This document shows positions 1 to 6,282 of a DNA stretch of 12,157 bases, one piece after another; position 1 is the stretch's first letter; every line of letters starts with the position of its first letter. A program made the translations under genes and the position numbers. The notes beneath the pieces were generated by a model, which was not told the origin of the DNA, did no database searches, and was given only the letters and a program-made list of their open reading frames with translations. The stretch comes from Sulfuricurvum sp. (GTDB lineage: Bacteria > Campylobacterota > Campylobacteria > Campylobacterales > Sulfurimonadaceae), in contig JAGXHZ010000097.1 of the NCBI GenBank assembly GCA_024635855.1, forward strand, positions 1-12,157. Reading direction: 5' to 3'.

Positions 1-126
1 GAACAAATCAAACAAAAACACAGTCGCCAAAGCGTCGCGATGCTCTCTCCGGCAGCTGCCAGTCTCGATCAATTTACCTCTTACGCTCAACGAGGAAATC
101 TATTTAAAGAGCTTGCGCAAAAATAA
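1..126 (+). CDS. murD: UDP-N-acetylmuramoylalanine--D-glutamate ligase, C-terminal end (partial)
   Basis: Only the last 41 codons and the TAA stop are inside the window; the gene begins upstream. The visible end contains '[20 protein letters not shown]' followed by 'NLFKELAQK'. This matches the characteristic C-terminal segment of MurD (LSPA-ASxDQFxxxxxRGxxF), which lies in the third, amino-acid-binding domain of Mur ligases. MurD is a cytoplasmic enzyme that adds D-glutamate to UDP-MurNAc-L-alanine in peptidoglycan precursor synthesis, using ATP. The reading frame is open from base 1 and the composition fits the rest of the window. The identification rests on one short but very conserved motif. 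Another Mur ligase is possible but less likely, because the SPA-ASxDQF pattern is typical of MurD. Confidence 0.82.
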   Translation, partial: EQIKQKHSRQSVAMLSPAAASLDQFTSYAQRGNLFKELAQK

Positions 127-148
127 AATAAGCATTAAGCTTATTTTT
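125..148 (+). terminator. Candidate weak intrinsic terminator after murD
   Basis: A perfect 9-bp inverted repeat AAAATAAGC / GCTTATTTT (125-133 and 139-147) with a five-base loop begins inside the murD stop codon and ends in a run of five T. The stem is AT-rich with only two G-C pairs, so it would be a weak terminator. Its position directly after a stop codon and before a separately promoted tRNA gene supports the call. Confidence 0.45.
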
Positions 149-161
149 AAGCTTTGATAGC

Positions 162-167
162 TATAAT
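162..167 (+). promoter_or_regulatory. -10 box of the tRNA-Phe promoter
   Basis: A perfect TATAAT lies 17 bases upstream of the mature tRNA 5' end. Transcription would start near 174 and leave a leader of about 11 bases for RNase P to remove. No convincing -35 hexamer is present, which is normal for sigma-70 promoters in Campylobacterota. Confidence 0.5.
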
Positions 168-184
168 TGCACTCCACAAAACGT

Positions 185-260
185 GGCCAATTAGCTCAGT
201 CGGTAGAGCAGTAGATTGAAAATCTGCGTGTCCTTGGTTCGATTCCGAGATTGGCCACCA
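185..260 (+). tRNA. tRNA-Phe (anticodon GAA)
   Basis: A full 76-base cloverleaf can be folded by hand. The acceptor stem is GGCCAAT (185-191) with ATTGGCC (250-256). The D-arm is GCTC/GAGC (194-197, 206-209). The anticodon stem is GTAGA/TCTGC around the loop TTGAAAA, which puts anticodon GAA at 218-220. The T-arm is CTTGG/CCGAG with loop TTCGATT. The discriminator base is A257 and the CCA end (258-260) is encoded in the DNA. It decodes UUU/UUC. It stands alone, with its own promoter, between murD and the chemoreceptor gene. Confidence 0.97.
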
Positions 261-418
261 CCTTCACTTCCTAAAATACATTAAAAAAACTCCATCATAG
301 CTTCAAACATTAATTAAGCCAATTTTATCTCTCCAATTTCTCGTCCATAGCTATTTATTTAAATATGGTCTAAACTGAATTCGTAGAGATGTTGTATAAA
401 AAATTGCAGGATAAATTA

Positions 419-427
419 TGATATAAT
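419..427 (+). promoter_or_regulatory. Extended -10 promoter of the chemoreceptor gene
   Basis: TGATATAAT is an extended -10 element (TG-N-TATAAT, hexamer at 422-427). The predicted start of transcription near 434 gives a leader of about 25 bases to the TTG start at 459, including its Shine-Dalgarno sequence. The only -35-like hexamer nearby, TTGCAG at 404-409, is only 12 bases from the -10 and probably not used. Confidence 0.5.
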
Positions 428-458
428 CTTTGCATATACAACTATGCAGGAGTCTGAC

Positions 459-2063
459 TTGATCAACATCGCCACTATTAAAGGCAAGCTTAATGCCCTA
501 ATAATACTTAGTATTGTTATCTTTGCAACATTGGGGTATTTGTCTTATGCAAACAACAAAGACGCCAAAAAAACCGCTGAGCGTATGATTTTACTGGGTG
601 AAATTCAAAGCTATAGTAATGGATCGATGATGGAGCTTCGCGGGTATCAGCTTTTGTATACTGATGCATTTATAGAACGTTACAATGAGAGTAACATAAA
701 ACTCTCCGAAACAGTCGAAGCACTCTCTAACATAACTCGATCCGAAGAGAACAAAAAACGGCTTTCCAATATTGCTGCTCATCACGCGCAGTGGGTTTCT
801 CTCAATGAACCTCGCATAAAAATCATCAGTGAAAATGAAAGTGAAGTCCATAGTCTTGAGTTCTTATCCACTCCGGAGGGAAAACAACTGTCTCGAATCA
901 CCAAAGAGTCTGCTGAAACTTATCAAAGTATTATTAAAGAAGAACATGACTTGCTAGCCTCCATGAAAAAGAAAAATATCGATACGCTCGATTCCAATGC
1001 AACGATCACGGAAATCCTTATTTTTATCAGTGCTTCGATTATGATAGGAATCTTTTTCCTCATTATCGGCAATATTTCCCGTTCAATCGGTCGCCTTGAA
1101 GCGACTATTAAAGCCTTTGCCCATGACCGAGATTTCACCCAAAATGTCCGAGTCGAAGGGGACGATGAACTTTCTGAAATGGGAAGAAAACTGGGCGAAC
1201 TTGTCACTATGCTGCGTGAGTCGTTTGGAGCTATTCACATGGCGTCAAACGAAAATCTTTCCGTTTCTGCCCAGCTTTCAGCAACAACTCTAAGCATCGG
1301 AAAAGCGGCTGAGGAAGAATCACGTATCGTCCGCGAAACAACGTATGAATCGGATCAAATGAAAGCAGCAATGCAAGCATCTGCGAATGAAGCACAAAGC
1401 GTTCGTGATCAAGCAGTCGGTGCGAGAGAAAATCTCCAAGAAGCACAACGAGCCCTTCACAATACGATCGAACAGCTTTCTATCACCGTAGAGATGGAAG
1501 GTGAAATCAATCAACGACTCAATTCTCTTTCCCAAGAAGCGTCTCAAGTTAAACAAGTTCTCACCGTCATCGCCGATATCGCCGATCAAACCAACCTTCT
1601 TGCTCTCAATGCCGCAATCGAAGCAGCTCGCGCAGGCGAACACGGTCGCGGATTTGCCGTCGTTGCTGATGAAGTGCGTAAACTCGCTGAACGTACCCAA
1701 AAAAGTTTGATCGAAACCAACGCAACCGTCAATGTCATCGTTCAGTCTATCAACGATATCACCGAGCAGATGAACCACAATACCAGCCGTATCGAACAGC
1801 TAGTAAGCGCTTCTTCTGCGGTAGACGATCATACGGCCACTGCTGTGAGCGCACTTGAAGAAACCGTAGAAGCCATCGAAAAACTATCAGCCGACACCTC
1901 TGCTAATGCAAAAACAACGGATGCCATTATTCTTAAAATCTCTAAAATTCATGAGCTTTCAGCTTCCAATGCACGAAGTGTCGAAGAGATTGCTGCTGCT
2001 GCAGAACATTTACACAAGATGACTGAACGCCTCACGGATCAAGTCTCTGTTTATCGTACCTAG
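459..2063 (+). CDS. Methyl-accepting chemotaxis protein, two-TM receptor with helical periplasmic sensor
   Basis: A transmembrane chemoreceptor that senses a ligand outside the inner membrane and controls CheA through CheW. Numbering is from the TTG start (534 aa). TM1 is about residues 11-30. A helical periplasmic domain follows (about 31-182), carrying '[11 protein letters not shown]', which resembles the RGYLLTGD motif of CHASE3/four-helix-bundle sensors. TM2 is about 186-206, then a HAMP linker with 'GDDELSEMG'. The signalling coiled coil has its conserved hairpin tip near 376-400 ([19 protein letters not shown], then [18 protein letters not shown]). The C-terminus (SVYRT) lacks a CheR-tethering pentapeptide. 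TTG is preferred as start because AGGAG (448-452) sits 6 bases before it. An in-frame ATG at 444 lies only about 10 bases after the predicted transcription start, and the AGGAG would then be inside the coding region. Ligand unknown. It is flanked by unrelated genes and has its own promoter. Confidence 0.93.
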   Translation: MINIATIKGKLNALIILSIVIFATLGYLSYANNKDAKKTAERMILLGEIQSYSNGSMMELRGYQLLYTDAFIERYNESNIKLSETVEALSNITRSEENKKRLSNIAAHHAQWVSLNEPRIKIISENESEVHSLEFLSTPEGKQLSRITKESAETYQSIIKEEHDLLASMKKKNIDTLDSNATITEILIFISASIMIGIFFLIIGNISRSIGRLEATIKAFAHDRDFTQNVRVEGDDELSEMGRKLGELVTMLRESFGAIHMASNENLSVSAQLSATTLSIGKAAEEESRIVRETTYESDQMKAAMQASANEAQSVRDQAVGARENLQEAQRALHNTIEQLSITVEMEGEINQRLNSLSQEASQVKQVLTVIADIADQTNLLALNAAIEAARAGEHGRGFAVVADEVRKLAERTQKSLIETNATVNVIVQSINDITEQMNHNTSRIEQLVSASSAVDDHTATAVSALEETVEAIEKLSADTSANAKTTDAIILKISKIHELSASNARSVEEIAAAAEHLHKMTERLTDQVSVYRT

Positions 2064-2087
2064 AAAATCCATCCTCTTCTTTTAGCG

Positions 2088-2103
2088 CTAATAGCGCTAT
2101 TAG
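2088..2103 (+). repeat. Perfect 16-bp palindrome upstream of mnmH
   Basis: CTAATAGCGCTATTAG is self-complementary over all 16 bases and ends 12 bases before the -10 box of mnmH, in the -35 region of that promoter. It overlaps a second inverted repeat (TAGCGC, five bases, GCGCTA; 2083-2099). No T-run follows, so a terminator is unlikely. An operator for a dimeric regulator of the selenium operon is the natural reading, but the regulator is unknown. Confidence 0.5.
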
Positions 2104-2111
2104 GCTTCCCG

Positions 2112-2120
2112 TGATAAAAT
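2112..2120 (+). promoter_or_regulatory. Extended -10 promoter of the mnmH-selD operon
   Basis: TGATAAAAT is a TG-N extended -10 element (hexamer TAAAAT at 2115-2120). It ends seven bases before the ATG at 2128, so transcription would begin at or next to the start codon. No Shine-Dalgarno sequence lies between them. This points to a leaderless transcript. Confidence 0.5.
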
Positions 2121-2127
2121 TCCACTT

Positions 2128-3138
2128 ATGATGAAAACAATACCTATTGAAACATTTTTAGCCTCTTTTAATGATTACGATCTGATTATCGATGCACGAA
2201 GCCCGCACGAATATAGTGAATCCCATATTCCTAATAGCACAAATTTTTATGCCCTCAGTGATGAGGAGCATGCCCAAGTGGGAACCATCTACAAACAAAT
2301 ATCCTCTTTTGAAGCGAGACTTAAAGGGGCATCCTTCGTCTGTCTCAATGCCGCACGTCACATCCAAGAACTCTATCCCGAATACAACCCAGGGTCAAAA
2401 ATCGCCATTTATTGCGCCCGTGGAGGAATGCGTTCTTCCTCACTTGGAACCATCTTTTCAAGCATTGGCTATCCCATCGAACGTGTTATCGGTGGATACA
2501 AATCGTACCGAACCTTTGTCACAGGGTATCTGGAGAATCTCCCACCCATCAATTTTTTGACATTAATGGGGCATACGGGATGCGGTAAAAGCGACCTTCT
2601 CCAAGAGTTGGCCAATGTTATCGATTTGGAAAAAATGGCACATCATTACGGCTCGGTATTTGGTGATGTCAATGGTGCTCAACCCACCCAAAAAGAGTTT
2701 CAAAATCGTTTGGTTCACGCTGTTTTAGCCTTGGACTTAAATCAAGGTGCTTTTGTGGAAGCAGAGAGCAAACGTATCGGGAAAATCATGCTTCCAAATT
2801 CCCTGTATCATCAAATGGATTCAGGATTTCGCATCGAAATCACTGCACCCATCGAACAACGTGTAACTCGGATTATGCGAATGTATGACAGTATGGACGA
2901 AAGCTTTTTTATGGGACGAATGGAGCGAATTTCACCGTACATCAGCCGTGATGACAAAGCCTCCAGTATTACCGCATTCGAGAACGGTGATTTAGCGCGT
3001 GTTTCAGAAATACTATTGACACAGTATTACGATAAAGTGTACAAAGTCACCGTCAAACCCACCATCACCATCTGCAACGATGACCACGCTAAAACAGTTG
3101 AAACGCTCAAGGAAATACAACGTGAACAACGCTTCTAA
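2128..3138 (+). CDS. mnmH: tRNA 2-selenouridine synthase MnmH (SelU)
   Basis: MnmH replaces the sulfur of 2-thiouridine at wobble position 34 of tRNAs for Lys, Glu and Gln with selenium, using selenophosphate; the family reaction goes through a geranylated intermediate. The 336-residue protein has the expected two parts. The N-terminal rhodanese domain (about 1-128) carries the loop 'YCARGGMRS' with catalytic Cys96. A P-loop domain follows, with Walker A 'GHTGCGKS' at 148-155. It is slightly shorter than the E. coli protein (about 364). Two ATG codons lie side by side at 2128 and 2131; neither has a Shine-Dalgarno sequence, and the promoter -10 is seven bases upstream. It is the first gene of a five-gene run, and the coding region overlaps selD by 17 bases. 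SelD makes its co-substrate, so the pair is metabolically coherent. Confidence 0.94.
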   Translation: MMKTIPIETFLASFNDYDLIIDARSPHEYSESHIPNSTNFYALSDEEHAQVGTIYKQISSFEARLKGASFVCLNAARHIQELYPEYNPGSKIAIYCARGGMRSSSLGTIFSSIGYPIERVIGGYKSYRTFVTGYLENLPPINFLTLMGHTGCGKSDLLQELANVIDLEKMAHHYGSVFGDVNGAQPTQKEFQNRLVHAVLALDLNQGAFVEAESKRIGKIMLPNSLYHQMDSGFRIEITAPIEQRVTRIMRMYDSMDESFFMGRMERISPYISRDDKASSITAFENGDLARVSEILLTQYYDKVYKVTVKPTITICNDDHAKTVETLKEIQREQRF

Positions 3139-4156
3139 ACTCACCAAATTTGTCCGTGCTTCAGGTTGTGCCGCGAAACTCTCCCCCGGATCGCTGGAAA
3201 ATGTCACCTGTCATCTGAAATCGTTTCACAAAGACTTGCTTGTGGGATTTGAAGGGAACGAGGACGCTGGAGTTTACCGAATCACCGATGATCTGGCGAT
3301 GGTGCAGACGGTCGATTTTATCACTCCTGTCGTCGATGATCCGTTTATCTACGGGCAAATCGCGGCGGCCAATTCTCTCAGTGATGTCTTTGCCATGGGA
3401 GGCGATGCGAAAACTGCCCTCAACCTCGTTGGGTTTGACGGTAAAAACCACCACACCGAGATTCTCACCGAAATCTTACGCGGCGGAATGAGCAAAGTGC
3501 AAGAGTGCGGTGCCGTCATCGTTGGCGGTCATACCATCGAAACGCCTGAGATGATTTACGGTCTTTCGTGTACGGGATTTGTCCATCCTAATAAGATTCT
3601 GCGCAACAATACAGTCCAGGAGGGGGATATGATTCTCATCACTAAACCTTTAGGTCTTGGGATTTTGACAACCGCCATTAAAGCCGATTTGTTGGATGAG
3701 AGCACCGTCATCAAAGTCGCCGACACCATGCGCACCCTCAACTATAAAGCCTCATTAATCGCACGAGAATTTAATGCCCATGCCTGTACCGATGTGACGG
3801 GATTTGGATTTTTAGGACATTTGCGCGAAATGAGCGCCGGTGCGAAAACGATCCAAGTAAATGCTTCTGCTGTCCCATTTTTCCCAGAAGCAATGGGGAT
3901 GGCAGCAATGGGGATTATCCCTGCGGGAAGCTATGCCAACAAAGAGTATTTGCAATCGCATGTAAATTTCAAGCGTAACATTGGTGCTGATTTGGAGATG
4001 ATCCTTTTTGATGCACAAACATCAGGAGGTCTTTTAATCTCTGCAACACCTCAAAATGCTCAAAAGATGGTGGAACGTTGCCTAAATGAGGGTATAAGCG
4101 CTGTCGTTGTTGCTGAAGTTATTGCTAAAACCCATACTGATATTATTGTAGGATAA
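3122..4156 (+). CDS. selD: Selenophosphate synthase SelD
   Basis: SelD converts selenide and ATP to monoselenophosphate, the selenium donor for MnmH and for selenocysteine synthesis. The N-terminus contains 'SGCAAKLSPG', the glycine-rich catalytic segment, with Cys16 (not selenocysteine) and Lys19. Next come the acidic ATP/Mg-binding segments 'EDAGVYRITDD' and 'VDFITPVVDDP' and the AIR-synthase-fold core with 'SDVFAMGGDAKTAL'. GTG at 3122 is chosen as start because AAGGAA (3109-3114) is seven bases upstream and the resulting 344 residues match E. coli SelD (347). An in-frame ATG at 3080 would add 14 residues, overlap mnmH by 59 bases and has no ribosome-binding site. The start overlaps the end of mnmH, consistent with translational coupling. 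No selA or selB is visible in this window. Confidence 0.95.
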   Translation: MNNASKLTKFVRASGCAAKLSPGSLENVTCHLKSFHKDLLVGFEGNEDAGVYRITDDLAMVQTVDFITPVVDDPFIYGQIAAANSLSDVFAMGGDAKTALNLVGFDGKNHHTEILTEILRGGMSKVQECGAVIVGGHTIETPEMIYGLSCTGFVHPNKILRNNTVQEGDMILITKPLGLGILTTAIKADLLDESTVIKVADTMRTLNYKASLIAREFNAHACTDVTGFGFLGHLREMSAGAKTIQVNASAVPFFPEAMGMAAMGIIPAGSYANKEYLQSHVNFKRNIGADLEMILFDAQTSGGLLISATPQNAQKMVERCLNEGISAVVVAEVIAKTHTDIIVG

Positions 4157-4157
4157 C

Positions 4158-5246
4158 ATGATGCACCGACGAGAATTCATCAAAAAAACCGCCCTTTCAG
4201 GGGCAATTTGTCTTAGCCCTTCTTTTCTTACCGCTTCGGTGGAGATAAAAAACACGTTGGCATTGTATGACCTCCAATGGACATTTGACCTCACCGCGCA
4301 TGGTGCAAAAGAATGTGCATTGTGGATTCCCCTCCCCAGTGATGTTTCAGGATTCCAAAGTGTTCTTCAAATAGGTAGTGAAAGTACCTCTAAAAAAAGT
4401 TTTCAAACAGCTCACAATCATTATGAAAGTGCAACACTTTATGCTTATTGGGATAAAAATGCCACGGATAAAACGGTTAATCTGTCGATGAAAGTCGCCT
4501 TACGTGACCGTCAATGTGACTTTAAACGTACACGAGTTTGCCCCGAGACAATAGAAGAAGCCAAAGAATTTTTAGCCCCGACAGCCCATATCCCCACCGA
4601 TGGAGCCGTTGCCAAAGCAGCCAAAAAAATTATCGCAAATGAGAAAGACCCTCTCAAAAAAGCCCGAAAAATCTACGACTGGATCATTGCTAATGGTTAC
4701 CGCGATGAGAACGTTCACGGATGCGGGGTGGGAAGTCCTAATGCGATGCTGGCACAACTCGAAAAAGATGGTCGCATGGGGGGAAAATGTCTCGATATGT
4801 CTGCGCTTTGCGTTGCGTTGATGCGCGCATCAGGAATTCCTGCGCGTGAAGTGATGGGAATTCGTGTCGGAGCTTCACGGCTTTCAAATGCCTTTGGAAC
4901 AAAAGAGGATATTACCAAATCCCAACACTGCAAGCTGGAATTTTTTATTGATACTTTAGGCTGGATACCTTGTGACCCTGCCGATATTACCAAGCTGGTA
5001 CTCAAAGAAAATCTGGAAAAAACTTCTCCCCGTGTCCGAGAGCTTACCGATAAATTTTTCGGATTTTGGGAAAACAACTGGATGGCGTTTAATCACGCAC
5101 GCGATTTTGACCTCTATCCTGCCAATACTCAAGGCTCACTGGATTCGTTTGGGTATCCGTACGCCGAAGTAGATGGTGAATACCTCGATCCGTTTGAGCC
5201 CTCAGCATATCAATACAAAATCCTCTCTAAAAAAGTCGTTCTGTGA
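4158..5246 (+). CDS. Tat-exported transglutaminase-like cysteine protein, selenium-operon member
   Basis: A predicted exported protein of 362 residues with a transglutaminase/cysteine-protease fold. The N-terminus 'HRREFIKKTALSG' followed by a hydrophobic stretch fits a twin-arginine signal peptide, implying folding in the cytoplasm before export to the periplasm. The catalytic triad is intact: Cys211 in 'GGKCLDMSALCVALMRASGIPAR', given here as positions 208-230 around the cysteine, then His257 in 'SQHCKLEFF' and Asp273 in 'CDPAD'. An N-terminal beta-rich region (about 30-130) precedes the core. ATG codons occur at 4158 and 4161; TAGGA at 4149-4153 spaces better to the second. The gene begins one base after selD stops, and its stop overlaps the next start (GTGA). 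The family includes transglutaminases, peptidases and N-glycanases, so the reaction is unknown. Its position suggests a role in releasing or handling a selenium- or thiol-bearing compound, which is inference only. Confidence 0.85.
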   Translation: MMHRREFIKKTALSGAICLSPSFLTASVEIKNTLALYDLQWTFDLTAHGAKECALWIPLPSDVSGFQSVLQIGSESTSKKSFQTAHNHYESATLYAYWDKNATDKTVNLSMKVALRDRQCDFKRTRVCPETIEEAKEFLAPTAHIPTDGAVAKAAKKIIANEKDPLKKARKIYDWIIANGYRDENVHGCGVGSPNAMLAQLEKDGRMGGKCLDMSALCVALMRASGIPAREVMGIRVGASRLSNAFGTKEDITKSQHCKLEFFIDTLGWIPCDPADITKLVLKENLEKTSPRVRELTDKFFGFWENNWMAFNHARDFDLYPANTQGSLDSFGYPYAEVDGEYLDPFEPSAYQYKILSKKVVL

Positions 5247-5854
5247 TTCTCGACTGCCGTGATATGGAGTGTCCCCGTCCCGTACTGGAGACCAAAAAAG
5301 TATTGGATTCCCTCCCCGAAGATGCCACCCTCATCCTAGAGGTAAACACTCTCAGCGGTCGTGAAAACTGTAAACGCTTTGCCCTCTCACAGCAGTGTAC
5401 TTTTACCGAAGAACTCCTAGAAGATGGTGTAACACGTCTGGTTATCACCAAAGGACTTGGGTATGTTCAGCGCACCGATGAAGAAAATCCCATCGATTTT
5501 ATGATGCAACAAGAGCGTCGCAGTGCCGTCCTCGTCCTCTCAGGGGCATTGGTCACAGCATTGCTTTCCGCCTCATGCTGTTTGGTTCCTACGCTGTTTA
5601 TGGTGTTTGGGATTTCCTTTGCAGGGGTTATCAATGTTCCGCAGCTGAACAGCTATCGCTGGATTTTTACTGCCGTTGCCGTGCTAATGCTGTGCATAGG
5701 CTTTTACCAAATGGTGATTAAAAAGCAAATCGAATGCGATTGTGAGCCAAGTTTAACCTCTAAAATTCTGATAACACTTTTTTGGGCACTGTTCCTCTTT
5801 AGCCTTGCTGCCCTTTTTTATCCCTACTATGAAGCATTAATATGGGGAGAATAA
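5243..5854 (+). CDS. Fusion of YedF/TusA-type chalcogen carrier to MerT-like membrane domain
   Basis: A 203-residue two-domain protein. Residues 1-70 are a TusA/YedF-type domain: 'DCRDMECPRPVLETKK' holds the CPxP motif with carrier Cys10, and 'GRENCKRFA' resembles the ENVxRFA segment of the selenium-linked YedF group. Residues about 90-203 resemble the mercuric transporter MerT. There are three hydrophobic helices, a vicinal cysteine pair Cys112-Cys113 in 'SASCCLVP' in the first helix, a cytosolic-loop pair Cys165-Asp-Cys167, and a C-terminal 'LFYPYYEAL' like the MerT end. In MerT these pairs receive a soft metal from MerP and hand it to the cytosol. Fused here to a sulfur/selenium carrier and placed after selD, they suggest import of a thiol-reactive selenium species (inference). 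The GTG start overlaps the previous stop in GTGA, so translational coupling is likely; no strong ribosome-binding site is present. Confidence 0.86.
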   Translation: MILDCRDMECPRPVLETKKVLDSLPEDATLILEVNTLSGRENCKRFALSQQCTFTEELLEDGVTRLVITKGLGYVQRTDEENPIDFMMQQERRSAVLVLSGALVTALLSASCCLVPTLFMVFGISFAGVINVPQLNSYRWIFTAVAVLMLCIGFYQMVIKKQIECDCEPSLTSKILITLFWALFLFSLAALFYPYYEALIWGE

Positions 5855-6108
5855 TACTGGGATTGCTGCTGTTAGCCTCTCTCGCTTACCCAAAAGAATG
5901 GAGTCTGCATATCAGCGGAATGCACTGCATCGCCTGTACATTGGCGGTCAAAAAAGCGCTGTTAAGTGTTCACGGTACAAAAGAGGTAAAAGTGAATTTT
6001 AAAAACGAGAGTGCTTGGGTAAATGCAGAGGATACAGTAAGTTTAAAAATGATGCAAGATGCTGTGGTGCAAACGGGCTATACGGCGACAATAGCGAGCA
6101 AAAACTAG
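5842..6108 (+). CDS. MerP-like periplasmic HMA-domain protein
   Basis: A small secreted protein (88 aa) with a heavy-metal-associated fold. Residues 1 to about 17 form a signal peptide (GRIILGLLLLASLAYP). The mature part has the HMA metal-binding motif 'GMHCIAC' (Cys29, Cys32), the usual beta-alpha-beta spacing with 'VKKALLSVHGTKEVKVNF', and the closing 'AVVQTGYTA'. Mature length near 70 equals MerP. In mercury operons MerP binds the soft metal in the periplasm and passes it to the paired cysteines of MerT. Here the partner would be the fusion protein encoded just upstream, with which the gene overlaps by 13 bases. No merA or merR is nearby, and the operon begins with selenium genes, so the cargo is probably not simply mercury. 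The final position in the operon and the absence of a following plus-strand gene suggest it ends the transcript; no clear hairpin terminator follows. Confidence 0.88.
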   Translation: MGRIILGLLLLASLAYPKEWSLHISGMHCIACTLAVKKALLSVHGTKEVKVNFKNESAWVNAEDTVSLKMMQDAVVQTGYTATIASKN

Positions 6109-6142
6109 CATTACTTATACTTTGCATACCGTACTAATCCTC

Positions 6143-6247
6143 CTATTCAATCTTTTCTGAGGGAATCGAAAATAAATACTCATGCCTATACGTCACCCCA
6201 AACTCAACTAGTTTAATAAAAGTTGCCTCATATATTGTTTTATCCAT
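6143..6247 (-). CDS. Possible 34-residue small protein or gene remnant
   Basis: On the minus strand, 35 bases after the fetB-like gene ends, an ORF of 34 codons plus TAG starts with ATG at 6247. A purine-rich AAGGAGAGG lies upstream, its GAGAGG part nine bases before the ATG. The translation begins MDKTIYEATF and contains 'KLVEFGVTYRHEYLF'; it has no signal peptide or membrane segment and I do not recognise a family. It could be a genuine small ORF co-transcribed with fetB, or the front end of a gene truncated by rearrangement between two converging units. The ribosome-binding site is the only positive evidence. Confidence 0.3.
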   Translation of the reverse strand: MDKTIYEATFIKLVEFGVTYRHEYLFSIPSEKIE

Positions 6248-6282
6248 TATATAGCACCTCTCCTTAATGGTAAAAACGTCTA

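Noticed and set aside
431..448. TGCATA...TATGCA hairpin at the chemoreceptor start as a riboswitch or thermosensor
   Set aside because: Its 5' arm lies at or before the predicted transcription start near 434, so the full stem is probably not transcribed; it has only six Watson-Crick pairs.
1320..1778. 152-codon open frame on the minus strand
   Set aside because: It lies entirely inside the conserved signalling domain of the chemoreceptor, has no ribosome-binding site and its translation resembles no protein family; it is an antisense shadow.
2083..2103. Terminator for the chemoreceptor gene
   Set aside because: The inverted repeat is not followed by a T-run on either strand; an operator fits its position better.
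3122..4156. Selenocysteine-containing SelD
   Set aside because: The catalytic position reads cysteine (Cys16) and there is no in-frame TGA in the gene.
5243..6108. Classical mercury-resistance (mer) operon
   Set aside because: MerT- and MerP-like parts are present, but no merA, merR or merB is nearby, the MerT part is fused to a YedF/TusA domain, and the operon begins with mnmH and selD.
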